64,000 nucleotides of DNA from Ursus arctos. Taxonomy: Eukaryota > Chordata > Mammalia > Carnivora > Ursidae. Location of the stretch: NCBI RefSeq assembly GCF_023065955.2, contig NW_026622874.1:22749772-22813771 (forward strand), read 5' to 3'. The notes under the pieces were generated by a model. The model had not been told where the DNA came from and ran no database searches. It saw only the letters and a list, made by a program, of their open reading frames with translations. Shown piece after piece: positions 22,901 through 30,465 of the stretch. The position numbers were made by a program, and so were the translations under genes. Positions within the stretch are counted from its first letter, which is position 1. Each line of letters opens with the position of its first letter.

Positions 22901-23564
22901 GCTGTTCAGATCTGAACTAATTTATTAACCCAAGAACAGGGCATCTTCCACAAAGTGATCACATTTATTTATCGTGATGGTCCAACAGAGCTTAATTCTT
23001 AGTTTTTAGAGTAAGACCTGAAATTCATCTTTAAAACAAGTCCAACAAGAGACGACAGAAATACCCTTACGTTTCTCCTTGTGTGTTTATTTAGATCATC
23101 TGAAAGCTTTTAAAGAAACTTTTAGTGTGTTTGTAGACTAAACTTTTCCCCAAAGGACACAACTTTAAAAAATCATCAGAGGCCTCCATGACAATGTGAG
23201 AGGTGACCAGCAGGGCCCCTCTGCTCTTTTCCCCCTGTTTGCTAGATGGCCTATCCCCTCACGCACCCATACTCCTCTTGTTTGCAGAGCTGAGTACAAG
23301 GAGTATTATGAATCCAGGGACCTGAAGGCCTTCTCCGTGGAACCCTTGCTCATCTACCCCACACACTACACGGGCCAGCCGGGGTATCTGAGTGACACAG
23401 AGACCTCGACCATCTGGGACAATGAGACAGTGGCCACCGACTGGGACAGGACCCATTCCTGGAAGTCCCGGAAGCAAAGTCACATCCACCGCAATGCCAA
23501 GAACACAGAGGCCTTGCCGTCGCCAACCTCCCTGGACGCTGTGCCTTCGAGGGATGAGCTATGA
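3956..23564 (+). CDS. COLGALT2: COLGALT2, procollagen galactosyltransferase 2 (partial, last six coding exons)
   Basis: The spliced coding sequence is 3956-4032, 8614-8720, 15988-16120, 17313-17440, 21549-21755 and 23288-23564, about 308 codons ending in TGA. I recognise it as the C-terminal half of the collagen beta(1-O)galactosyltransferase family, which adds galactose to hydroxylysine of collagen in the ER lumen. The glycosyltransferase family 25 domain starts at [15 protein letters not shown]. An acidic motif (VIEDDVRF) lies in the fourth exon, and the protein ends in RDEL, an ER-retention signal. COLGALT2 is chosen over COLGALT1 from remembered sequence (for example [20 protein letters not shown] and the RDEL end) and from its convergent neighbour RGL1. 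The human protein is about 626 residues, so roughly the first half lies upstream of the window. All exon phases join and no frameshift or stop is seen. Confidence 0.96.
4232..4430 (+). mobile_element. SINEC fused to an L1-like 3' tail
   Basis: A SINE head (ggggtgcctggctggctc to gtagagcctacttaaaa) is followed by A-rich sequence and then 'cacctgaaactaatgtaat...caactatcctcaat', which resembles an L1 3' end. A 10-bp direct repeat aaaggagcat (4222-4231 and 4431-4440) flanks the pair together. Confidence 0.7.
6070..6830 (+). mobile_element. 5'-truncated carnivore LINE-1, recent
   Basis: A 15-bp perfect duplication aaaattgtggaatga (6055-6069, 6831-6845) flanks the element at a TTTT/AAAA endonuclease-type site. 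The body holds the C-terminal part of ORF2 (6145-6528, stop at its natural end, motifs [16 protein letters not shown] and [16 protein letters not shown]), then the 3' UTR and an A-rich tail. There is no reverse transcriptase core, so it cannot move on its own. Confidence 0.95.
8130..8275 (-). mobile_element. MIR (antisense)
   Basis: 'ttttacagatgaggaaactg aggc' is the reverse of the MIR 3' core, followed by a diverged 'ggtctgctgataaatc...gcctcc' part. Confidence 0.7.
8614..8720 (+). CDS. COLGALT2: COLGALT2 exon (start of GT25 domain)
   Basis: 107 bp. The acceptor follows a pyrimidine tract ending ctgttag and the donor is GGAAA|gtgggt. It starts in phase 0 and leaves two bases (AA), which the next exon completes to AAG (Lys). 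It encodes [16 protein letters not shown], then [20 protein letters not shown], the conserved opening of the family 25 glycosyltransferase domain. Confidence 0.95.
9462..9800 (+). mobile_element. MER5A-like hAT element split by a second insertion
   Basis: The left part (9462-9610: gttctcaacatgtggcctgg to ctgcatttaagaagcctc) and the right end (about 9766-9797: gagagtttgggaaccactgc) fit MER5A. The piece between (about 9611-9765) is an imperfect palindrome ending in aaatctggcaaccctg and looks like another small DNA transposon. Confidence 0.6.
10894..10930 (+). repeat. (GT)n microsatellite
   Basis: About 18 uninterrupted GT units inside the old antisense L1. Likely length-polymorphic. Confidence 0.95.
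11250..11590 (-). mobile_element. MaLR-type (MST/MLT) LTR, antisense, nested in L1
   Basis: It reads 'cagtttgggctgctataaca', 'catttatttctcatggttct', 'ggagactggaaagtcc', then 'aacttggggtgaatataaac', which is the reverse of mammalian MaLR LTRs as I remember them. It is old and no coding part is present. Confidence 0.55.
11787..11868 (-). mobile_element. very short L1 3' end nested in old L1
   Basis: 'agtttttgatgtagtgttca acgattcattagttgtgtat' read in reverse matches the carnivore L1 3' end also seen near 6700-6790. The old L1 sequence resumes on each side (ttgctagtattttc / ttctggagaattttgg). Confidence 0.7.
13735..15057 (+). mobile_element. old LINE-1 3' part (sense half of composite L1)
   Basis: It starts near 'aacaccaaaagcacaaagaa', passes 'tgggagaaaatatttgcaaa' and 'gcaaatcaaaaccacaatga', and ends 'cacctgaaactaatataatg' plus A-tail. 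Its orientation is opposite to 9860-13730. Confidence 0.9.
15180..15640 (-). mobile_element. antisense L1 fragment
   Basis: 'gtagagtggatctgctaacg', 'ggaaggatagtttgactaga' and 'gaatcagctgttaatcttgt' match the reverse of an L1 ORF2 region common in mammalian genomes. Confidence 0.7.
15988..16120 (+). CDS. COLGALT2: COLGALT2 exon
   Basis: 133 bp, acceptor ...tcatgcag, donor AAAGAG|gtaaat. The first base closes the split Lys codon. It encodes [18 protein letters not shown], then [26 protein letters not shown]. The stretch [15 protein letters not shown] is highly characteristic of family 25 glycosyltransferases. It ends in phase 0. Confidence 0.96.
16121..17312 (+). other. COLGALT2: COLGALT2 intron
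   Basis: AT-rich repeat at 16718-16838; otherwise nothing identifiable. Confidence 0.85.
16718..16838. repeat. AT-rich simple repeat
   Basis: Runs of (TA)n separated by 'acaattaaat' and 'ttaaatatat' spacers, repeated two to three times. Strongly self-complementary. Confidence 0.9.
17313..17440 (+). CDS. COLGALT2: COLGALT2 exon with acidic EDD motif
   Basis: 128 bp, acceptor ...cctgtacag, donor CTGAT|gtgagt. It encodes [18 protein letters not shown] and continues through [20 protein letters not shown]. The EDD motif is the conserved acidic cluster expected to contribute to metal and UDP-galactose binding (family knowledge). It ends with two bases (AT), completed to Ile by the next exon. Confidence 0.96.
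18040..18812 (+). repeat. pyrimidine-only minisatellite, period about 159 bp
   Basis: About 770 bp of almost uninterrupted C/T on the + strand. The landmark ccctgtctccccttccc recurs at 18194, 18353 and 18512 (spacing 159), and the second landmark ccctgtctccccctccc at 18122, 18276 and 18435 with a variant at 18594. 159 is divisible by three, so one frame stays open for 373 codons across the array by chance. Confidence 0.92.
19595..19793 (-). mobile_element. CAN-SINE (antisense, old)
   Basis: 'ggggctcgatctcacaaggc', 'gatcatgacctgagctgaaa' and the end 'cacccaggcacccc' are the reverse SINEC head. Confidence 0.85.
20145..20345 (-). mobile_element. CAN-SINE (antisense, old)
   Basis: T/G-rich tail, 'gagagagaggcagagggaga', 'ggggctcgatctcaccaccc', and the end 'catccaggcgcccc'. 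Confidence 0.88.
21549..21755 (+). CDS. COLGALT2: COLGALT2 exon
   Basis: 207 bp, acceptor ...cttctag, donor CCCGT|gtgagt. It encodes [35 protein letters not shown] and [17 protein letters not shown]. The motif [16 protein letters not shown] and the acidic VDEFLP are typical of the C-terminal catalytic domain in this family. It ends with two bases, and A from the next exon makes GTA (Val). Confidence 0.96.
21756..23287 (+). other. COLGALT2: COLGALT2 last intron
   Basis: One L2-like fragment; otherwise nothing identifiable. Confidence 0.85.
22380..22485 (+). mobile_element. L2 3' end
   Basis: 'ctgtgagcccattgagacag gaacagtctc' then 'cataatagctgctccgtcaa tga' follows the L2 3' pattern. Confidence 0.6.
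23288..23564 (+). CDS. COLGALT2: COLGALT2 terminal coding exon with RDEL end
   Basis: 277 bp coding, acceptor ...gtttgcag, stop TGA at 23562-23564. It encodes [20 protein letters not shown], then [20 protein letters not shown] and a basic Lys/Arg/Ser stretch ([15 protein letters not shown]). The last residues are VPSRDEL. The RDEL tail retrieves soluble ER proteins, which fits a lumenal collagen-modifying enzyme. Confidence 0.96.
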
Positions 23565-25575
23565 AGTCTCTGGGCGGATTCACCACCCTTGATTTTTCTA
23601 ATGGGCTATTCATCTGTTTGCTCCAGTTTCTTTTAGTGGTCACAGTCATCTCACCAAAGTGGTCTACTGTGATTGAGCAAAATTACTATATTCCTGACAG
23701 GGGAGGATAAGAGGGAAACTTAACCCAAATTTCCTAGGATGGCTAGAAGATAGGCTTTATGGCAACCATTGAGATGAACTTCAACCCAGATACCTAGCCC
23801 TTCAGTGTATTATCCGTATGATACTTCTTCCTACATTAAGGATGAACAGTACGGCCCAGAGACGCATCCCTGAAAAAGGCCGTCACATCAGTAAATGGGC
23901 AGGCAAGGAGCCGAGCCAACTGGACTACATCCGCTGGTCTCGTGGGTCCATTTTACATCATAGGTGTGACCTTGAAAACTTGTGTATGTAACAAGTTTGT
24001 GAGGGAGGAGGGTCAAATCATTTAAAATCAAATTAATTGAACTTTGGTTTAAAGGAATTCTCTCATGAGCCAAAGGGAGCTGTTCATCCTAGTCCTTGTT
24101 ATCCAATAGCGATGGGTATTTGGGTCTGTCTGAGACTTGGCCTTTGACTATCATGGCAGTTGAAGCTCTCCTAAAGAGGCGTCACGTTTGCCATGTGGGT
24201 AGAGTTTAGTAGCTATTTGAAAGTTTGTGTAGATATTTGAGGAAAAAAGAACTCAGTCTTTGGCCTTTTATTGTGGTCACTTGAGTTAGGATGCTCTATT
24301 TATGAAGATAAATTTAATATATAAGGGGTTCGGGCTGGTGTCTGACTTCTGTCCCAGGGGACCCTGTGCTGCTGCGACAGGTCACACTCGCCCTCCACGC
24401 CTGAGCCTGGGAACAAATTGTGAGTGTGAGTTTTATGAGTCACTGTCAAGAGGCAGAGCACATTTTCAAGCCAGCAACTGTCCTTGCCTGGGTTTTTCGT
24501 TCTATTTTGAATTATTTATTCTACAAAATGTGGGGAAGATATCTGTAAGATAAGGCAGAGAAACAGATTTTTCAAGCTTTCATAGCACCCTGGGGAGTAG
24601 TGAGTGTGCGGTCTGGTTCTCCTGCATTTTCCAGCCTGGCTCTTGCACGAAGGCCTGTGGAGTGGGAGATTCTCACCATCTGGAAACAAATGCTTTTCCA
24701 TTTCAGATGACAGACCTCGGTCAGAAACAATGGGCCGATCCACTGAGTTAGGCCAACAACCAGGGAAGCTCTCAGAGTCAGCGTCCTGGGCAGATGACCT
24801 CCCTGCTTTCCTCATAGATTGACTTTCTGGAAAGGGCAGTGTGCGGCTACATAACCCCTGCCAATTCCACAATCTGTGTTCCTCAGATATCTCGTGATGG
24901 TTTGCCTCAGGTTTGTGTTCGCCCGCCCGCAAGCAGTAAGAATTTGCTTCCAGAAATACCCTCCCCCCACACTCCTCTCTGAGCTTCACGCTTTGGAGCA
25001 GAGCCCATGGGCAGGGCTGCTGCGTGAACCCAGCTTCGTGCTCGCTGGCGAGGCCCCCAGGCTGCGGGACAACACGGCTGCTCGCCTTCCACAGAATGGC
25101 CTCCTTCTTGACTTACTGTTGACACTCTCCCTCGCTGACTAGTAAGCAAGGAGGCTGAGGAAGGGGATCTCGGCCCACTTCAGTTTTTACTGCTTAGACA
25201 TACCTGTCAGAGCCTGACTCTTTTTTTTCTAGAAAAACAGAAAGAGCATCTGGGGAGCTAGTGAAAAACCCTTCGGTGATCTCTAAGGTTTCCTTGGGTA
25301 TTTTGTTTGCATATTTGAGTGCGTGCAAGTGTGCCTGACTTTCACGATATATTTTTTTTAATAGGGTGGGATGTGGTCGGGAGATTGGGAGTGGAGAAAG
25401 ACTGAGTTGACTTTTGCGTGGTTTTGTTTAATGGAGAACATTGTTTTTTTCCTTTTGCTGTCAGCTGGTCTGACGGGTTTATGAATTCTCGTTCTTAAAA
25501 GATATTGGTCTGAAATTCTAGAATTTTAGATTAGGACTGTTCTACTGTGAATAAAGTTCTGGCTCTGTTCGCCCA
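23565..25575 (+). other. COLGALT2: COLGALT2 3' UTR (predicted)
   Basis: About 2.0 kb between the TGA and the first clear AATAAA. It has no repeats that I can name and is unlike the surrounding repeat-rich introns, as expected for a constrained 3' UTR. The end is inferred from the hexamer only. Several overlapping ORFs here, including a 157-codon one on the - strand (24516-24989), show no recognisable protein. Confidence 0.7.
25550..25555 (+). promoter_or_regulatory. COLGALT2: poly(A) signal AATAAA, COLGALT2
   Basis: AATAAA, the first canonical hexamer I find after the stop codon, followed by TG-rich sequence (gttctggctctgttcg). Cleavage would fall about 15-25 bp downstream. Confidence 0.65.
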
Positions 25576-26549
25576 GCCTTTGCTTCCGCCTGCTCAGGGC
25601 CGGGATCCCAAGCAGCGCTCTTTTGCTGGGAACGTGGTGCTCAGCACACCGCATCTGTTTTCAAAAAGTCGTCTCTTCAACAATCCAGGGGTTCCTTGAC
25701 CTCATTATTCTTCTTGCCTCCCCTCTTGTCTTAAGTCAAGACATTTGACCTTTGCAGCATCAGAGGGCTTTGCCTGGGCCATGGCACCTGCTCTTTGCCT
25801 CTGGAAGTTAAACCCCGTCTGGAATTCCGATCTGGATCCCTGTCTGGATCTCCGGATCCAACGTGGGAACTTCTGGACGACGAGCCAGACTTCAGCAGTG
25901 CTGGTGCTGCTGAGTGTGGACCGAGGACCTACGATTTGCAGAGGACACACCGCATGGGCCCTGCTTTGGGTTCCCTGGGGCCTGCTGCAGGAACTCCAGA
26001 GGACGAGAAAGAGCCGGCATCCCAGCATCCTACACTGTCTATCGTGCTGTGTCATTTCAGGGAGGGGAAATGATAAACTACTTGCCTTCTAGAAATCTTT
26101 GTGAAAAATTAAAAAAAAAAAAAAAAAGCTCCACACTGTGATTGTTCACTGGTTCTTCCAACGCTGACCCATGGCCTAACACTGCTAGAACTTCCCGATC
26201 TGCACTGGACCAGGGATATCAGAGGCCAGAGATGACCATCAGTGCTGCTCACCCCCACGGCTACAAGGAAAGAGGGTCACTGACCTTCCTGTCCGGTGGG
26301 AGTTGTTTTAGACTGCTGCAGAGATGGGGAAGAAGAAAAATTGTCTAGGCTACAGAAAGACAGGAGTCCCCTGGTGGGAAGGTGGGAAGGGAGGGCCCAT
26401 CTTGTACTTTTATGCTATAGGTCAGTCTAACCATTCATTGAAAGATACCGGCTTATCCAAGGCCAAAGAACTTTATCCTAGGGGAAAAAAAAGAGAGAGA
26501 GAATCTATGTTGGCCTCTGTGACCCCTCAAATTTCAGACCAAGCTTCCC

Positions 26550-26660
26550 CCAAACCAGGTGTGAGCACTGCCTTGTTTCAGGCCCTGTTCTGGGCACTAA
26601 GACGCTCAGAGGACGAGGAAAGATCCCTACTGCTGGGGGGTCCACAGTCCAGTGGAGCGG
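26550..26660 (-). mobile_element. L2 3' end (antisense, diverged)
   Basis: 'gtgagcactgccttgtttca', 'ccctgttctgggcactaaga' resemble the reverse L2 3' region. Weak. Confidence 0.4.
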
Positions 26661-27298
26661 CCACGCAAGCAGGAAGGCTTTATTTCAGAGGCAGGAACAA
26701 AATTGTAGGACCTCAGAGAACCCGGGTCTGCCGAGGAAGACTGTTGGGACAGCTTTGCTGGGAAGGTGGTCAGGAAGGTGACAGTCGTGCTGGCTGTGGG
26801 GGCATGAATGGGCATTTAAAGAAGGAGGAGGATTGGGTCTGGTGGGTGGGGACGCTTTCTAGGCACTGCGAAGGTGTGGGGCTGGGAAGGGGCCTGCTGG
26901 GGAGTATTGGGGGGCCGGAGGTTCTGAGAAGTCGGGTTTGTGTTGGGGTTGGTGACAGGAAACAAGATTGAGACCCAATCACGACGGCAAGGTAAGTCAG
27001 CTACCTTCCGTCCCTGGGTTATCATCTGTCATGAGTACAGAGGCCATTGTTTCTGGGGGAATTCTAAGTTTGGTTGCTTTCCTGAGAGACAGTGCAGAGG
27101 TTTCCAGGAAAACATTGGTGTCTAAAACAAGAGAAGTTCCCATTCAGCTACAAACTTGGGTAACTTTTCCCTTACGATGAAATAAAGTGTAAAACAAAGG
27201 TGAGTCCTCCCAAGAGGCTCCTACAATGTGATTTTGAGACATTCTCCCCAAGTAAACAAAGTGGTAGACAAATGATCCAGAAGTGATGTCTGTGAATG

Positions 27299-27430
27299 GA
27301 GCGCCTCGGTGGCTCGGTCGTTCGAGCACCCGACTGTTGTCCTCAGCTCAGTTTTTGATCTCATGCTTGTGAGTTCGAGCCCCACGTCGGGCTCTGTGCT
27401 GGGTGTGGAGCCTACTTTAAAAAAAGAAAA
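27299..27430 (+). mobile_element. CAN-SINE (short form)
   Basis: 'gcgcctcggtggctcggtcg', 'gtgagttcgagccccacgtc', 'gtgtggagcctactttaaaa'. Flanks aagtgatgtctgtg (27281) and aagtgatatccatg (27430) look like a decayed target-site duplication. Confidence 0.88.
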
Positions 27431-28854
27431 AGTGATATCCATGATTGACAAGAAATCATCTCACTGAGGAGTTAAGTAATGACAAAGTGAAAGTCAAAAT
27501 GAGGCTGGTCATTCGATAAAAAAATAGGGTGTCATGGGTGACAGGAAACAAAGAACAGGCAGCCTTGGAAATAATCATTATGTCCATGTTTTATGTTTTG
27601 GGGTGAGGTTTATTATTTTAGAGAGAACCCTCCCTCCCGGGCCGTTCTGATTAAATGCGGCCGCGGGAGGAGGGCCAGGAGAGGGCAGTGGCACGTGAGG
27701 GAGTCTGTGCCCAGGCTGATGGCAGCCTTGAGTCAATGCAGGGCGGTGAGATGGGGTTGAAGAGTCTGACGTGTGGAGGCCAGGAAGTCCTTTCTGGCTG
27801 GTTGGAAAAGAGAGAAGTCACGATGGCGGGTTTAGTGCACTGCATCATAGTAGATGACACAGAAAATGGTGCCTCCTCTTATCAGGAGCACAGAGTAAGA
27901 GGATGTGGCTTGAACCACAGCATGAAGAGTTTAGGCGAACTTTCAGGAAGAATTTATTGACAGAATTATTCAGCACTAAATGGGATTCCAAGGCAATTGA
28001 TTCCATTAAAATGTGTGGTTGGGCAGGAGAATGGCTTCCTTCTGCTCTGTAAATTTACCTAAAATGGCCTGTTATTTTCCACCCGTAGATGTATTAATTC
28101 TTGCGATGATCTTTGCTCAGGTCACTTGGGTGACACCAGCTGAGCTGTACCGGCCCAAAGCCATCCTCCCATCTGCCCACAAAAGGGGTGGAAAGAATGA
28201 AGAATCACCTCTGAGCATTGGTTATGCCTTTATTTTTAACCTGCCGAGTTTATTTTTATGTCCCTCCCTGACGTTTCTTCAGCTTGGCTGCCTCTGGAAT
28301 GGGTGTTTTCATAAAATCTCACGTTGGAGCAATTCTGGGGCCAGCTTCGTGGCCCCCGCTGGTCCAGAGGGGGCGCCTCTGCTGTTTCCTGTTCTGGGGG
28401 AGGCTGGACAAACAGCTGGGCTCTTGCTCACAGGGGAACTTGATTTTCAGAGTGTAGTGGATAGCACTCTCGATCTGGTCTTCAGAAAAGCTTAGAAAAT
28501 AATCGACGACAAAACGTCCTCTCCCAAAACAGAACTGGCGGTTTAGAGAAGGCCCCCACCTCCCACCCCCAGCAGGAGTTGAGATGTCTGAGTGTCGGTG
28601 GTGTGATCTGCAGAGTCTTAGCTGCTTTGAAAACCACCGGCCCATCATGGTTCAGACTGGGCCTAGGGAGGAAGCCCTGCGCAGAGGGGAGCGTGAGGGT
28701 ACCGGTAATTTGAGGGGAGAGGGAAGAGGTGGCTTCCAGGCCATGGCACACAGAGCCCAGGAGAGAGGTGCGAGGACAGGGAGCAAGAGACCGAGGCCCC
28801 GCAGCAGAGAAAGTGAGGCTGGTGCACCTCCCCAAAAAGTAAGGAGAGACCCGG

Positions 28855-29560
28855 AGGGAAAAATCATACGGGGCCGGCTTAGAGCGGAGGTGGCAGCGCC
28901 CGGGGCTCACGGCCACGGAGGGGTCCCTGAGCTGAAGGGCCTGCTGAAGACGAGGCTGGATGCCCCCCCGGCCCCGCCCCGTGCCTGTGGAACAGCAGCA
29001 CCTCCTCGTGCACTGAAGTCGTCCCTGACCAGGGCCCTGGGCACAGACAGCCCCTTCCCCGGAAGAGCACAGGGCCCAGGTGAGCACAGAGGAAGGAGGA
29101 CGTGAGAAAACCGCCCCCCAACCCGCAGAAGGAATCCAGCGGAGGCCCTCACGGGAGTCCCGCCCGCTCTGTGTGGGGGCCGAGCTCTTTCCCGGGAGGG
29201 ACCCTCAGCTCAGACTGGGCCGCTTCACACCGGCGGGTCGCTCTGCAGCCCGCGGCCGCCGGGCGGCCGCCATCATGGCCGCCGGGCCCGCCCGCCTCCG
29301 GGAGCCCCGGGCCGCGGCTGTGGAACGTGCTGCGGGCCCTGCGGCCCTCCCGCTCCGGAGTCAGCCTCCCTCCAGCGCGGCCGCCGCCGAGGCTTTCCCA
29401 GGGCGCCTCCACACACTTCCCACACCCCACCTCTGGGGCCGTGCCCATCAGCACGGCGAGGGGCCCCCCCCCCCCGGGGGGAGGTTGAAGGGCTTCGGGG
29501 AAGACGGGGCTCCCTTGGCCAGAAGCTTCCGGAGAAGAGCGGCCGCTAACTCTTCCAGCA
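28855..29560. promoter_or_regulatory. CpG island between two convergent genes
   Basis: Very GC- and CpG-rich DNA with GCGGCCGC (NotI) sites at 29252, 29263, 29377 and 29539, while the flanks are ordinary. It lies about 3.3 kb past the COLGALT2 poly(A) signal and about 3.2 kb past that of RGL1, so it is not the promoter of either gene. An intergenic or orphan CpG-island promoter is the natural reading. CpG counts were judged by eye, not computed. Confidence 0.75.
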
Positions 29561-29565
29561 TGTGA
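29275..29565 (+). CDS. possible 96-codon ORF in the CpG island (uncertain)
   Basis: The ATG at 29275 has A at -3 and G at +4. The ORF starts MAAGPARLREPRAAAVERAA and ends RRAAANSSSM before TGA. The composition is Ala/Arg/Pro-rich, as any reading of GC-rich DNA would be. I recognise no family. A C-run at about 29466-29477 makes the frame sensitive to a one-base error. If the two-exon model below is right, the stop lies in exon 1. It may equally be non-coding. Confidence 0.2.
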   Translation: MAAGPARLREPRAAAVERAAGPAALPLRSQPPSSAAAAEAFPGRLHTLPTPHLWGRAHQHGEGPPPPGGRLKGFGEDGAPLARSFRRRAAANSSSM

Positions 29566-29589
29566 CGAAGCCAAAAGTGCTCTCTCTGC

Positions 29590-29720
29590 CTGCGCGGTGC
29601 AATTTACTGCTACACGAACCTCACGCCTGTATTACCGATCCCTACCTTTCGGATGAGACAACAGCTAAATGAAGTGACTTAGGTAAGGTTGTCAGTGGCC
29701 TGGGACCCACTCTCTCCCGC
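29590..29720 (-). mobile_element. MIR-like fragment (antisense)
   Basis: 'tattaccgatccctaccttt cggatgagacaacagc' and 'aagtgacttaggtaaggttg' follow the reverse MIR core. It would supply the donor of the candidate CpG-island transcript. Confidence 0.5.
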
Positions 29721-30125
29721 TCCATGTGAAGCTTCCTGTGCATAGTCTGTCCTCGTTCTTTTCTCGCTAACATCTAACGTTTCCATTGCTGTCTCTCTCT
29801 TTCTCACACAGAGTCCAATATACAGCGGAGCTGGCAGCACCAGCCCCAGACCTGTGATTACTAGCTGATCAAACCCGATTCCTTGGTGACATTTTGCTGG
29901 AGGCTTGGGTGTCAGATATTGTATAAATGATCACAAATATATGTCTGGGGGCGAGCTAATGGTCTCAGGTAGAATGCTTCTCTCATTTTGAAAATGGTGC
30001 CTTGATTCTCTTTTTTTAAATGGCTGCAGCAATCCAGAAAGTTTATATACTTTTTTTAAAAAAATTGATTTACTGGTACACTTTGTGTAAGAAATTGGAA
30101 CTGTACCATAAACTGTTGCTTTGGG

Positions 30126-30131
30126 ATTAAA
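30126..30131 (+). promoter_or_regulatory. ATTAAA poly(A)-like signal
   Basis: ATTAAA about 315 bp after the candidate acceptor at 29811, followed by T/G-containing sequence (caatggtgggaac). It is meaningful only if the candidate transcript is real. Confidence 0.3.
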
Positions 30132-30369
30132 CAATGGTGGGAACAAAAATGATTGCTTCTAAGAAGCCTGAGATAAAGTACTTGGGTACTGATAACTGGC
30201 TGACGGAGAGGCTGAGCCCGGTGCCAGTGCTCCTGGATGGCACCCAAGCCCTGGTCACACCCTCTCCTCCTTTAACTCCTCATCCAGTTAGTCCTTTTTG
30301 CAGGAGACTTTTCCCCTGCATACACCCCACCCTCAATTGTGTGTGGGGGCGGGGGGCAAGTTCATGGAT

Positions 30370-30465
30370 CAGAAATGGATTCCTATCCTAGCTGGGGACA
30401 TAACTCAGTGTAATCCTAATCCTTATGGCTTTGCTTCCGCATCTGTGAGATGGAATAATGCCCAG
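30370..30465 (+). mobile_element. MIR fragment
   Basis: 'tttgcttccgcatctgtgag atggaataatg' matches the MIR 3' core. A similar MIR-like piece lies at about 30700-30800. Confidence 0.5.

Larger units (their letters stand above)
29220..30150 (+). ncRNA. candidate two-exon CpG-island transcript
   Basis: On the + strand, just past the CpG island, there is a good donor (CTTAG|GTAAGG, intron from 29683). After it come a long pyrimidine tract and acceptor CACACAG (intron end 29811), giving a 129-bp intron. The following segment 29812-30150 looks like a terminal exon and has ATTAAA at 30126-30131. Exon 1 would start in the island and end in a MIR-like stretch. No transcript evidence is available here; splice and poly(A) motifs are the only support. 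Confidence 0.35.

Noticed and set aside
24516..24989. 157-codon - strand ORF inside the COLGALT2 3' UTR
   Set aside because: No recognisable protein, antisense to a predicted UTR, and no splice sites in a sensible arrangement.
26098..26128. A-run after attaaa as the COLGALT2 end or a processed pseudogene tail
   Set aside because: The AATAAA at 25550 is better placed, and I see no recognisable mRNA copy or target-site duplication next to the A-run.
26324..26971. 215-codon + strand ORF in the intergenic gap
   Set aside because: No recognisable domain, Gly/Arg-rich by base composition, no splice or poly(A) context. Treated as chance.
28013..28495. 160-codon + strand ORF
   Set aside because: No family resemblance or supporting signals, and it overlaps open frames on the other strand.
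28482..29087. 201-codon - strand ORF
   Set aside because: It runs antisense into GC-rich island DNA where stops are rare. Composition is unstructured and no motif or splice context supports it.
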